A stretch of DNA of 64,000 nucleotides from Streptomyces sp. NBC_00236. Its GTDB lineage: Bacteria > Actinomycetota > Actinomycetes > Streptomycetales > Streptomycetaceae. The stretch covers positions 2,542,001-2,606,000 of the forward strand of contig NZ_CP108100.1 of the NCBI RefSeq assembly GCF_036195045.1, read 5' to 3'. The position numbers and the translations under genes are program-made. Position 1 is the first letter of the stretch. The number at the start of each line of letters is the position of its first letter. The notes beneath the pieces were generated by a model. That model made no database searches. It worked only from the letters and a program-made list of their open reading frames with translations, and was not told the DNA's origin. Shown here in pieces: positions 9,251 through 17,590 of the stretch.

Positions 9251-9990
9251 GCGATGGTCCTGCCCTTGGCCAGGTCCTCGTGGTTGTCGATCTCGACCCA
9301 CTTGACGTCGCCGATCGGCTCCACGTCGACCTTGAAGCCGCGGTTGACGAGCTCCTGGTAGCCGTCCTCGTAGTAGAGGTCCGGGTCGCGCTCGAACGTG
9401 GTCTTCAGCGCGTCGGCCAGCTCCTCGGCCGCGTCGCCCTCGATGAGGGTGACACCGATGTACTCACCGGTGGCCTCGGCGGGGTCCATCAGCTTCGTGA
9501 TCCGCTGCACACCCTTGTCGGGGTCGACGACGACCTTCATCTCCTCGTCCGCCAGCTGCTTCACCGTGTCGAGGGCGAGGATGATCTTCTTGCCCTCGCC
9601 GCGGGCGGCGAGCAGCGTCTTCTCGACGGAGACGGGGTGCACGGTGTCGCCGTTGGCGAGGATCACGCCGTCCTTGAGGGCGTCACGGCCGCACCAGAGG
9701 GAGTAGGCGTTGTTCCACTCCTCGGCCTTGTCGTTGTCGATCAGCGTGAGGGTCACGCCGTACTTCGCCTCAAGGGCGGCCTTGCGCTCGTACAGGGCCT
9801 CCTTGCGGTAGCCCACGATGATGGCGACGTCGGTCAGGCCGACCTCGGCGAAGTTGCCGAGCGTCAGGTCGACGACGGTCAGGCTCTCCTCGTCCCCCTC
9901 GGGACCGACCGGCACCAGGGCCTTGGGAAGCGTGTCGGTGTAGGGGCGCAGACGACGGCCTGCGCCGGCCGCCAGAATCATGCCGATCAT
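9238..9990 (-). CDS. Sugar/alditol-phosphate nucleotidyltransferase (CTP-transferase-like)
   Basis: The product is 250 aa. The N-terminal LAAGAGRRLRPYTDTLPKALVPV is the nucleotide-binding signature of GT-A-fold pyrophosphorylases (G-x-G-x-R and PK). LWCGRDALKDGVILANGD carries the metal-binding Asp, and the WVEIDNHEDL ending is typical of small LicC/IPCT-like cytidylyltransferases that activate phosphocholine, inositol phosphate or glycerol phosphate with CTP. The start at 9990 has an AAGGAGA site; an internal ATG three codons later is less well placed. It is translationally coupled to the dehydrogenase-like gene (13-bp overlap) and follows galU by 68 bp. I infer that the pair makes a CDP-activated alditol for a wall polymer or a polar lipid. 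Confidence 0.82.
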   Translation of the reverse strand: MIGMILAAGAGRRLRPYTDTLPKALVPVGPEGDEESLTVVDLTLGNFAEVGLTDVAIIVGYRKEALYERKAALEAKYGVTLTLIDNDKAEEWNNAYSLWCGRDALKDGVILANGDTVHPVSVEKTLLAARGEGKKIILALDTVKQLADEEMKVVVDPDKGVQRITKLMDPAEATGEYIGVTLIEGDAAEELADALKTTFERDPDLYYEDGYQELVNRGFKVDVEPIGDVKWVEIDNHEDLAKGRTIACQY

Positions 9991-10058
9991 GAGGGTTCTC
10001 CTTGGTCCTTGATGCGGTGCGGGTGTCTCGGGTGGAGTGTGTGAGGGGCAGCCGCGGC

Positions 10059-10949
10059 TCAGAGCTCGGTGGCCACGAAGTCGCGCAGCCAGGTCCGGAA
10101 GTCCGGCCCCAGGTCCTCGCGCTCGCAGGCCAGTCTGACGATGGCCCGCAGGTAGTCGCCCCGGTCACCGGTGTCGTACCGGCGGCCCCGGAAGACGACA
10201 CCGTGCACCGGACCGCCGAGCTTCTCGTCGGCGGCCAGCTGCTGCAGTGCGTCGGTCAGCTGGATCTCGCCGCCCCGGCCCGGCTCCGTGTCCCGCAGCA
10301 CGCCGAAGACGGCCGGGTCCAGGACATAGCGTCCGATGACGGCGAGATTGCTGGGGGCGTCGCCCGCTTCCGGCTTCTCGACCAGTCCGGTGACCCGGAC
10401 GACGTCGCCCTCGGGCGTGGCCTCCACGGCGGCGCATCCGTACAGATGGATCTGTTCGGGAGCGACCTCCATCAGCGCGACGACGCTGCCGCCCTCACGC
10501 TCCTGGATCTCGGTCATGCGGGCCAGCAGCGGATCGCGCGGGTCGATCAGGTCGTCGCCGAGCAGGACGGCGAAGGGCTCGGAACCGACGTGCGGCTCCG
10601 CGCACAGAACGGCGTGGCCGAGGCCCTTCGGGTCGCCCTGCCGGACGTAGTGCATGGTCGCCAGTTCACTGGACTCCTGGACCCGGACCAGCCGTTCGTC
10701 GTCGCCCTTGCGGGTCAGCGCCGACTCCAGCTCGTAGTTCCGGTCGAAGTGGTCCTCCAGGGCCCGCTTGTTGCGCCCGGTGATCATCAGCACGTCGTTC
10801 AGCCCCGCGGCGGCGGCCTCCTCCACGACGTACTGGATCGCCGGCTTGTCGACGACCGGAAGCATCTCCTTGGGAGTGGCTTTCGTCGCCGGCAGGAACC
10901 GGGTACCGAGCCCGGCGGCAGGTATGACGGCCTTCTGGATCTTGCGCAT
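10059..10949 (-). CDS. galU: UTP-glucose-1-phosphate uridylyltransferase
   Basis: The 296-aa product has near-textbook GalU motifs: VIPAAGLGTRFLPATKATPK at the N-terminus, VDKPAIQYVVEEA, LLGDDLI (metal-binding Asp), and GLVEKP with the substrate-binding Glu-Lys. It makes UDP-glucose from glucose-1-phosphate and UTP in the cytoplasm for wall polymers, glycolipids and trehalose. Streptomyces usually carry another galU elsewhere, so this may be a dedicated copy; I cannot test that here. It is followed by the CTP-transferase-like and dehydrogenase-like genes in the same direction, consistent with one precursor operon. Confidence 0.93.
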   Translation of the reverse strand: MRKIQKAVIPAAGLGTRFLPATKATPKEMLPVVDKPAIQYVVEEAAAAGLNDVLMITGRNKRALEDHFDRNYELESALTRKGDDERLVRVQESSELATMHYVRQGDPKGLGHAVLCAEPHVGSEPFAVLLGDDLIDPRDPLLARMTEIQEREGGSVVALMEVAPEQIHLYGCAAVEATPEGDVVRVTGLVEKPEAGDAPSNLAVIGRYVLDPAVFGVLRDTEPGRGGEIQLTDALQQLAADEKLGGPVHGVVFRGRRYDTGDRGDYLRAIVRLACEREDLGPDFRTWLRDFVATEL

Positions 10950-11052
10950 GTGGGAAGAGCTTCCGTGTGGGGTTACGGGGACCGGCCGGGCGCCGGAACG
11001 CAGCCGGCCGGCCCCGTGGAGGGACCGGCCCGACTGCGTCGCGCGCGGTGCC

Positions 11053-11081
11053 GGGGCCCGTGCCGGTCAGGCACAGGCCCC
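11053..11081 (-). terminator. Terminator downstream of rne
   Basis: Arms 11053-11064 and 11070-11081 pair as a 12-bp stem with one mismatch, 8 bases past the rne stop codon on the minus strand. Confidence 0.6.
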
Positions 11082-11088
11082 AGGTGGG

Positions 11089-14000
11089 TCAGGCCTCGTC
11101 GGCCGAAGCGGTGACGGCGGACGACGACTGCTCGGCCGCCACCGTCTTCTTCGCCGCCTTCTTGGCCGTCGTCTTCTTCGCGACGGTCTTCTTGGCCGCC
11201 GTCTTCTTGACGGCCGCCTTCTTGGCCGTGGCCTTCTTCGCGGTCTTGCGGGCCGCCTTCTTGGCCGGTGCCGGTTCGGCGTCGGCCTCGGGGGCGGACT
11301 CCGGCTCGGCGCCCGTCACCACGACGACAGCGGCCTCCTCGGCACCTGCGGGGGAACCCGCGGGTGCGGTGACCTTACGGGTCACCCGGCGCCGGGCACG
11401 CGGCGGTGCCGCCGGCTCCTCGGCAGAGGCCTCGACGTGCGGTGCCTCGACGACCGGGTCCTCCGCGGCAACCGGGTCGGCGTCGGACACCGGCTCCTCG
11501 GCGACGGGCTCGGCCGCCGGGGCCGGCTCGACGACCGGGGCGGGCTCGGCCGCCGGGGCCGGCGAACCCGCCGGGGCGGTCGCCTTGCGGGTCGCCCGAC
11601 GGCGCGTACGGCCCTGCGGCGCCTCGGCCGGGGCCTCGGCAACCGGCTCCGGTGCGACGACCGGCTCCGGCTCCACGACGGGCTCCGGCGCCACGACCGG
11701 CTCGGCCACCGGGGCCGGGGCGGACGCGGACCTCGGGGCACCGGCCGGGGCCGTCGCCTTACGCGTGGCCCGGCGACGGCCACGGCCGCGCCCGGCTGCC
11801 GCCTCGGCCTCGGCCGGGCTGCTGTACAGCTCCTCGTCCGGGACGAACTCCGGCTCGGGAAGCGCCAGCGGAGCGGCGATCTCCGCGGCCACCTCCGCCT
11901 CGGTCTCGACGTCGGTGTCCGTCTCGGAGACGTGCTCGTGGTCGTGCTCGTGGTCCTGGCCCGAGCCGCCGCGGCGCTTCTTGGAACGCTTGCCGCTGCC
12001 GCCGCCACCGATCGAGGTGGGCTGCTCCATGTGCACGATCACGCCGCGCCCGTTGCAGTGGACACAGGTCTCGGAGAAGGACTCCAGCAGACCCTGGCCG
12101 ACCCGCTTACGGGTCATCTGGACCAGGCCCAGCGAGGTGACCTCGGCGACCTGGTGCTTCGTACGGTCGCGTCCCAGGCACTCCAGCAGACGCCGCAGCA
12201 CCAGGTCCCGGTTGGACTCCAGCACCATGTCGATGAAGTCGACGACGACGATGCCACCGAGGTCGCGCAGCCGCAGCTGGCGCACGATCTCCTCGGCCGC
12301 CTCCAGGTTGTTCTTGGTGACGGTCTCCTCGAGGTTGCCGCCCTGACCGGTGAACTTGCCGGTGTTGACGTCGACGACGACCATCGCCTCGGTCTTGTCG
12401 ATCACCAGCGAGCCGCCACTCGGCAGGTAGACCTTGCGATCCAGCGCCTTCATGAGCTGCTCGTCGATCCGGTACGTCGCGAAGATGTCGACCTCGGAGG
12501 TCCACCGCGACAGCCGGTCCGTCAGGTCGGGCGCCACGTGCGAGACGTAGCCGTAGATGGTCTCCCACGCGTCGTCACCGCTGACGATGACCTTGGAGAA
12601 GTCCTCGTTGAAGATGTCGCGGACGACCCGGACGGTCATGTCCGGCTCGCCGTAGAGAAGCGTCGGCGCGTTGGAGCTGCCGCTGCTCTTCGACTTCTTC
12701 TGGATCTCCTCCCACTGCTGCTGCAGCCGCTCCACGTCACGGCGCAGCTCGTCCTCGCTCGCGCCCTCCGCGGCGGTGCGGACGATGACGCCCGCGTCCT
12801 CGGGAACGATCTTCTTGAGGATGGTCTTGAGCCGGGCGCGCTCGGTGTCGGGCAGCTTGCGGCTGATCCCCGTCATCGAGCCCTCGGGCACGTAGACCAG
12901 GTAGCGGCCGGGCAGCGAGACCTGGCTGGTCAGGCGGGCGCCCTTGTGGCCGATCGGGTCCTTCGTCACCTGGACGAGGACTGACTGGCCGGACTTGAGC
13001 GCGGTCTCGATACGGCGCGGCCCGTGGGCCATGCCGAGCGCCTCGAAGTTGACCTCACCGGCGTACAGGACGGCGTTGCGGCCCTTGCCGATGTCGACGA
13101 AGGCGGCCTCCATCGACGGCAGGACGTTCTGGACCTTGCCCAGGTAGACGTTGCCGACGTAGCTGGTGGCCTGCTCCTTGTTGACGTAGTGCTCGACGAG
13201 CACATTGTCCTCGAGGACGCCGATCTGGGTGCGCTCACCGTTCTGGCGGACGACCATGACGCGCTCGACGGCCTCGCGGCGGGCGAGGAACTCCGCCTCG
13301 GTGATGATCGGCACCCGGCGGCGGCCCTGCTCGCGTCCCTCACGGCGGCGCTGCTTCTTCGCCTCCATGCGGGTCGAGCCCTTGATGGACTGGACCTCGT
13401 CGAAGCCGGTGCCGGGCTCGCGCTCGGCCTCCTTCTTGCGGGGCTCACGGACCTTGACGACCGTGCGCTCCGGGTCGTCCGTGCCGTTCTCGGCGTCGGA
13501 CGCGGAGTCACCGCTGCGGCGGCGCCGGCGACGGCGCCGGCGGCTGCTGCTCGATCCGGAGGCACCGGAGTCGTTGTCGTCCTGCTCGTCGTCGCCCTCG
13601 TCCTCGGACTCCTGAGCACGCTCGTGCTCGTCCTCGGAGTGGTCGGCGGAGTCGTCGGCGTGCTGCTCGGCGGCGTCGTCCTCTGCGGACTCGCCACGGC
13701 GGCGGCGACGGCCACCGCGACGACGGCGGCGCGACGGACGGTCGCCGTACTCGTCGGTCTCCTCCCCGTCCTGCTCGGCGTCGCTCTCGTTCGAAGGCTC
13801 CTGCTCGTCCTCGGCCTGCTCCTGGACCGGAGCGGCCGGGGCGGGCGCGGCGACGGGCTCGGCCTCGGCGGCCTCACCGCGGCGACGACGACGGCGACGC
13901 GAACCGCCCTGCGGCGCGGCCTCGGCGGGAGCGGCCGGCTCGGCGGGGGCGATGGCCTGCTCCTCCACCGTCACGGTCTCGTCCTCGAACTCCTCGTCAT

Positions 14001-15156
14001 GCGCGACGGGGGGCTGGGCGGCGGCTGCGGCGGCAGCGGTCTCCGGGGTCTGGAACATCGGCTCGGCGAAGACCGGCGCCTGGAACACGGCGACGGCGGG
14101 GCGCTCGGCCCGGCGGCTCCTGCGCGCGGGCTCCTCGACCTTGCCGGTGAACTCGGGCCGGCCCGCGGCGGCGGTGGCGCGGCGACGCTGACGGCCGCGC
14201 GGGGCGGCCTCCTCGACCTCGGCGGTCTCGGCGGCCAGCTCCTCAACGGCTGCCTCGGGCAGGCTCTCGCCCGTCTGGTTCCCGTCGCGCTCCTCGACGG
14301 CTTCCGTCACCTGCGGGGCACCCGCGGGAGAGGTCGCCTTGCGGGAGGCACGGCGGCGGCCACGCGGGGCCTCGACCGGCTCCGCGGGCTCCTCCTCGGC
14401 CGGCTCGACCGGCTCGGCAGCCGCGACGACCGGCTCCACGACCGCTTCGGTCCGGGCGGCCTGCGGCGCACCGGCGGGGGCGGAGGCCCTGCGCCGGGTA
14501 CGGCCACGCGGCGCCTCGGTCACGGCGGGCTCGGTCGCGGCGGGCTCGACGGCCTCGGCCGCGACGGCCTCCTCGACGATCTCGGCCACCTCGGCGGCCT
14601 GCGGCGCACCGGCGGGGGCGGTCGCCTTGCGGGACGCACGACGACGCGCACGCGGCGCCTCAACGGGCTCCACGACCTCTTCCTCGACCGGCTCGGCAGC
14701 CGCGACAACCGGCTCCACGACCTCCACGGTCTCGGCGGCCTGCGGCGCACCGGCAGGGGCCGTCGCCTTGCGGGACGCACGACGACGCGCACGCGGCGCC
14801 TCAACCGGCTCCACGACCTCTTCCTCGACCGGCTCGGCAGCCGCGACAACCGGCTCCACGACCTCCACGGTCTCGGCGGCCTGCGGCGCACCGGCAGGGG
14901 CCGTCGCCTTGCGGACGGCGCGGCGGCGCGCACGGACGGGCGGCGCGGCCTCGGCGGCGCTCTCGGTGCTGTTCTCCGACACTCCGGCGTCAACGGCCGG
15001 TATGGCCGAAGCCTCGGCTGCGGCCTGCGCGCCCGCGGTCGGCGGGCCCGCCGGGCGGGATGCCGCGCGGCGCCTGCGGCGCGGCGGCAGCTTGTCCCCG
15101 GGGGTGTTGCTGTCTTCTGCGTTCCCGGCCGTGCCGGGTTCGGTGGGCTGAGGCAT
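11089..15156 (-). CDS. rne: Ribonuclease E/G with long low-complexity arms
   Basis: This is a 1355-aa endoribonuclease that initiates mRNA decay and processes structured RNAs. Unlike E. coli RNase E, the catalytic core sits in the middle. It contains an S1 domain (GNVYLGKVQNVLPSMEAAFVDIG region), the catalytic aspartates in VVVDVNTGKF and VVVDFIDM, and a CVHCNGRG zinc link. The ~600-residue N-terminal arm is Ala/Glu/Arg-rich with R-R-x-[ST]-R-K-A-T-A-P-A-G-A-P motifs, acidic blocks and Arg clusters. The C-terminal arm carries three more copies of that motif and ends in a histone-H1-like K-K-A/T tail. I chose ATG 15156 (GGGAGAA, about 10 nt upstream) over an ATG at 15306 without support. Length fits the ~1340-aa S. 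coelicolor RNase ES as I recall it. Confidence 0.95.
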   Translation of the reverse strand: MPQPTEPGTAGNAEDSNTPGDKLPPRRRRRAASRPAGPPTAGAQAAAEASAIPAVDAGVSENSTESAAEAAPPVRARRRAVRKATAPAGAPQAAETVEVVEPVVAAAEPVEEEVVEPVEAPRARRRASRKATAPAGAPQAAETVEVVEPVVAAAEPVEEEVVEPVEAPRARRRASRKATAPAGAPQAAEVAEIVEEAVAAEAVEPAATEPAVTEAPRGRTRRRASAPAGAPQAARTEAVVEPVVAAAEPVEPAEEEPAEPVEAPRGRRRASRKATSPAGAPQVTEAVEERDGNQTGESLPEAAVEELAAETAEVEEAAPRGRQRRRATAAAGRPEFTGKVEEPARRSRRAERPAVAVFQAPVFAEPMFQTPETAAAAAAAQPPVAHDEEFEDETVTVEEQAIAPAEPAAPAEAAPQGGSRRRRRRRGEAAEAEPVAAPAPAAPVQEQAEDEQEPSNESDAEQDGEETDEYGDRPSRRRRRGGRRRRRGESAEDDAAEQHADDSADHSEDEHERAQESEDEGDDEQDDNDSGASGSSSSRRRRRRRRRSGDSASDAENGTDDPERTVVKVREPRKKEAEREPGTGFDEVQSIKGSTRMEAKKQRRREGREQGRRRVPIITEAEFLARREAVERVMVVRQNGERTQIGVLEDNVLVEHYVNKEQATSYVGNVYLGKVQNVLPSMEAAFVDIGKGRNAVLYAGEVNFEALGMAHGPRRIETALKSGQSVLVQVTKDPIGHKGARLTSQVSLPGRYLVYVPEGSMTGISRKLPDTERARLKTILKKIVPEDAGVIVRTAAEGASEDELRRDVERLQQQWEEIQKKSKSSGSSNAPTLLYGEPDMTVRVVRDIFNEDFSKVIVSGDDAWETIYGYVSHVAPDLTDRLSRWTSEVDIFATYRIDEQLMKALDRKVYLPSGGSLVIDKTEAMVVVDVNTGKFTGQGGNLEETVTKNNLEAAEEIVRQLRLRDLGGIVVVDFIDMVLESNRDLVLRRLLECLGRDRTKHQVAEVTSLGLVQMTRKRVGQGLLESFSETCVHCNGRGVIVHMEQPTSIGGGGSGKRSKKRRGGSGQDHEHDHEHVSETDTDVETEAEVAAEIAAPLALPEPEFVPDEELYSSPAEAEAAAGRGRGRRRATRKATAPAGAPRSASAPAPVAEPVVAPEPVVEPEPVVAPEPVAEAPAEAPQGRTRRRATRKATAPAGSPAPAAEPAPVVEPAPAAEPVAEEPVSDADPVAAEDPVVEAPHVEASAEEPAAPPRARRRVTRKVTAPAGSPAGAEEAAVVVVTGAEPESAPEADAEPAPAKKAARKTAKKATAKKAAVKKTAAKKTVAKKTTAKKAAKKTVAAEQSSSAVTASADEA
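14601..14892 (-). repeat. 141-bp tandem repeat inside rne
   Basis: Two near-identical 141-bp units (14601-14741, 14742-14882) run into a third partial unit, and more diverged copies lie on both sides. Each unit encodes 47 residues containing R-R-A-S-R-K-A-T-A-P-A-G-A-P and an acidic VEVVEPVV segment. Near-identity at DNA level indicates recent unit duplication in frame. Confidence 0.85.
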
Positions 15157-15388
15157 GCGGGCGGTTCTCCCGTCGGGCTCCCGGGCGCCGCGTCTGATTC
15201 CGGTCCGGCACGGTCCGCATGAGGTACGCGGTACCGCCGTCCGGGGCGCGGTCGCCGCACGGGGGCTGAATGTCTGGCTCGCCGGTTCCCTACGCGGTGT
15301 GCGCACGGCCTGGCGAAAGTCTTATGGGTCAGCGCGCGGCCCGGCCCAGGTGGCTCCCGAGTCCGAGGGCTGCGCTACAACGACCGCC

Positions 15389-16213
15389 TTACGCGGAACC
15401 TGCACCTTCAGGCGCCGTCGCGACGGCGGTCCCGGTGGCCGTGGGTAGAACGGCCGGGGCTGCCTCGCGGTCGGGCGCGAGCGGGTCGGTCACCGTGCCG
15501 GACTCCTCGTCGAAGAGCCCCTGCGCCAGCCTGGTCACCGCTGCGGGGACCGGCGGCGCCAGGTCGGCCACAACGCGGAGACCGGACAGGACGTCGTCAG
15601 GCCGAACGGCAGGTGTCACGTGCCGAACAACCAGCCGCAGTATCGCACAGGCCTTGTCCCCGGGCCTATCAGGCTGATGATCAAGGGCCTGCAGGTCGAC
15701 GACGGCGGACCGGGCGTCGAAGCTCCGGATGCCGTTCTTCGTGCGGCGCTCGACCTCTACGGTCTCGGCCGCGTTGAACGCGGCGACGGCCTTCTCGGCG
15801 TCCTCCACGGCGACCCCGTTCAGCCGCATCTCCCAGACGGAGGCGGTGAGCCGGTCGGCGAGACCCGAGGTGCGGGCCTCCACGGCATCGGTGATGTCGA
15901 GTCCGTCCGGCAGCGAGTCGTTGAGGAGTTCGCGCAGCGTGCCCGGATCACGGGCCTCGGTGAGGGCGATCTCCAGGAACTCGGCCTCGCTGCCCGTGCC
16001 GGTGGGTGCGGCGTTGGCATACGACACCTTGGGGTGCGGGGTGAAGCCCGCCGAGTAGGCCATGGGCACCTCGGAGCGGCGCAGCGCCCGCTCGAAGGCA
16101 CGCTGGAAGTCTCGATGACTGGTGAACCGGAGGCGGCCGCGCTTGGTGTAGCGCAGTCGGATGCGCTGCACTGCCGGTGCGGGCGGCGGGCCTTCGGGCT
16201 GTCGCTTGCCCAG
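15389..16213 (-). CDS. DUF2344 (TIGR03936) protein, radical-SAM associated
   Basis: The product is ~274 aa. The N-terminal RLRYTKRGRLRFTSHRDFQR and the following AGFTPHPKVSYANAAPTGTGSEAEFLEI are the hallmark of the DUF2344 family, which pairs with or is fused to TIGR03960 radical SAM proteins such as the one at 17591. The reaction is unknown. The first conventional start is GTG 16171, but it has no ribosome-binding site and drops a stretch (G-K-R-Q-P-E-G-P-P-P-A-P-A) that resembles homolog N-termini I remember. An in-frame CTG at 16213 has GAGGAGA 7 nt upstream, so I placed the start there. If CTG is not used, the gene is 15389-16171. Confidence 0.85.
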   Translation of the reverse strand: MGKRQPEGPPPAPAVQRIRLRYTKRGRLRFTSHRDFQRAFERALRRSEVPMAYSAGFTPHPKVSYANAAPTGTGSEAEFLEIALTEARDPGTLRELLNDSLPDGLDITDAVEARTSGLADRLTASVWEMRLNGVAVEDAEKAVAAFNAAETVEVERRTKNGIRSFDARSAVVDLQALDHQPDRPGDKACAILRLVVRHVTPAVRPDDVLSGLRVVADLAPPVPAAVTRLAQGLFDEESGTVTDPLAPDREAAPAVLPTATGTAVATAPEGAGSA

Positions 16214-16294
16214 TGGTTCTTCTCCTCGGTGCGGAGCGGACGCGGTGGCACGCCGCCCTCGAAATACGGGTGGCCCGGGGGCGTCCGGTCCGGC

Positions 16295-17485
16295 TCACCC
16301 CTGCGGGACGGATTTCTCTTTCCGCAGGGAGATCTCTGGTTCGGGCGCCGCGCTGGGCACAGTCGTTGTACTACCCAGAGTACGCGCAGACAGGCCTTCC
16401 GGTTCCCGGGGCTCGGGTTCGCGCGCCCCGCCGACCAGCGCCCGCCATGCGTCGCGCCTGGCCTGCCGGACGGTCTCGCGCGCCGTGCGGAGCGTCTGCC
16501 GGGCCGTCCGGCCCACCGCGCGGGCGGCCCGCCCGGCCGGTACGAACACGGCGTCGCGCAGGAAGTGCCCGACCGGGGTGCACACCGAGCGGTAGGCCCA
16601 GGCCACCGGCGCCCCGACCAGGTGCCACGCCAGCCATGCGAGCGCCCGCCCGAAGGCCCGCGAGACGAACCCGGCGACCCGCCAGGCGACACCGAACGCC
16701 GCAGCGATCTCCCGGCCGACCGGGGTCAGGATCCGCCGGTACACCCAGACCACCGGCGTGACGAGGAGCACCGTCACCAGCCATCGGACGCCCGCCCACA
16801 GCCCTCTGCAGCCGGCCTCGATGCCGCGGACCAGCTGATCGAGGAGCCATGCGATGCCGTGGCCCAGCGGGGTGAGCAGTTCCCGGTACGTCCACGCCAG
16901 CGGCAGCACGATCAGATGCTCCACGAGCCAGGCGGCGGCCAGCCCCAGCGGCTTGATCACGTAGCGCCACAGCAGGACCACCGGAATGACGAGCAAGGCG
17001 GTGAGCAGCCACTTCACCGCGGTGGCGACCCCCCGTCCGGCCGGGTTCAGCAGCGTCCGCCGGACCCATCGCAGCCCGTGCCCGATCGGGGTGAGCACAT
17101 GCGCGTACAGCCAGGTGACCGGCACCACGAACCCGTACCGCACCCCGGGCACCACCACGTACCGCCACAGCGCGACCCACGGCCACACGAACACCGCCAT
17201 GGCCAGCCACCGCAGCCCGTGCCCGACCGGGGTCAGCACCTGGGCGTACAGCCAGCGGGCCGGAATCACGGCCAGCACCTCGAAGAGCCACGCCAGCGCG
17301 CGCCCCAGCGGGCGCAGCAGAATCCGGTCCGAGGCACGGGCGCCCGCGACGAGGGCGTCCCAGACCATCCGCACCGGCAGGACGAGGACGAGGACGACGA
17401 TCCGCACCGGAATCCTGACGAGCGTGGTGAGGCAGCCGTCACCGCTCTCGTACCGCGCGGGTGCCTGGTGCTTTCCGTATTCCAT
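16295..17485 (-). CDS. Repeat-containing membrane-associated protein of unknown function
   Basis: I do not recognise a characterised family for this 396-aa protein. From residue 55 to 320 it is built of amphipathic/hydrophobic segments rich in Trp, Leu, Val and Arg. Motif W-x-Y-x(4)-T-P-[VIL]-G occurs at 78-88, 125-135, 198-208, 247-257 and 296-306, spaced 47-49 residues (two 49-residue steps at the end). Related W-R-Y-V-x-x-P segments at 107 and 173 lie between some copies. There is no signal peptide. The tail after 320 is Arg-rich then Pro/Glu-rich and probably disordered. The segments could lie in the membrane or wrap along it. It lies between the DUF2344 gene and its radical SAM partner on the same strand and is followed by a short gap. 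Confidence 0.8.
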   Translation of the reverse strand: MEYGKHQAPARYESGDGCLTTLVRIPVRIVVLVLVLPVRMVWDALVAGARASDRILLRPLGRALAWLFEVLAVIPARWLYAQVLTPVGHGLRWLAMAVFVWPWVALWRYVVVPGVRYGFVVPVTWLYAHVLTPIGHGLRWVRRTLLNPAGRGVATAVKWLLTALLVIPVVLLWRYVIKPLGLAAAWLVEHLIVLPLAWTYRELLTPLGHGIAWLLDQLVRGIEAGCRGLWAGVRWLVTVLLVTPVVWVYRRILTPVGREIAAAFGVAWRVAGFVSRAFGRALAWLAWHLVGAPVAWAYRSVCTPVGHFLRDAVFVPAGRAARAVGRTARQTLRTARETVRQARRDAWRALVGGAREPEPREPEGLSARTLGSTTTVPSAAPEPEISLRKEKSVPQG

Positions 17486-17498
17486 GCACCTGATGACG

Positions 17499-17536
17499 CG
17501 AAGGCCCGGTCGGGGGTTTCCCCGACCGGGCCTTCG
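17499..17536 (-). terminator. Terminator between radical SAM gene and repeat membrane protein gene
   Basis: Arms 17499-17515 and 17520-17536 form a perfect 17-bp stem with loop gttt. It lies downstream of the radical SAM stop at 17591 and upstream of the next gene, suggesting the latter has its own promoter or relies on read-through. Confidence 0.8.
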
Positions 17537-17590
17537 TCACCGAGCTGTCACCCGTCAGAAGCCGGGCGGTGTCACCTCACTGACGGCTGC

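Noticed and set aside
13024..15222. Plus-strand frame of 732 codons with Leu/Gly/Arg repeats
   Set aside because: It mirrors the repeated codons of the rne N-terminal arm; no start signal and no homologous pattern.
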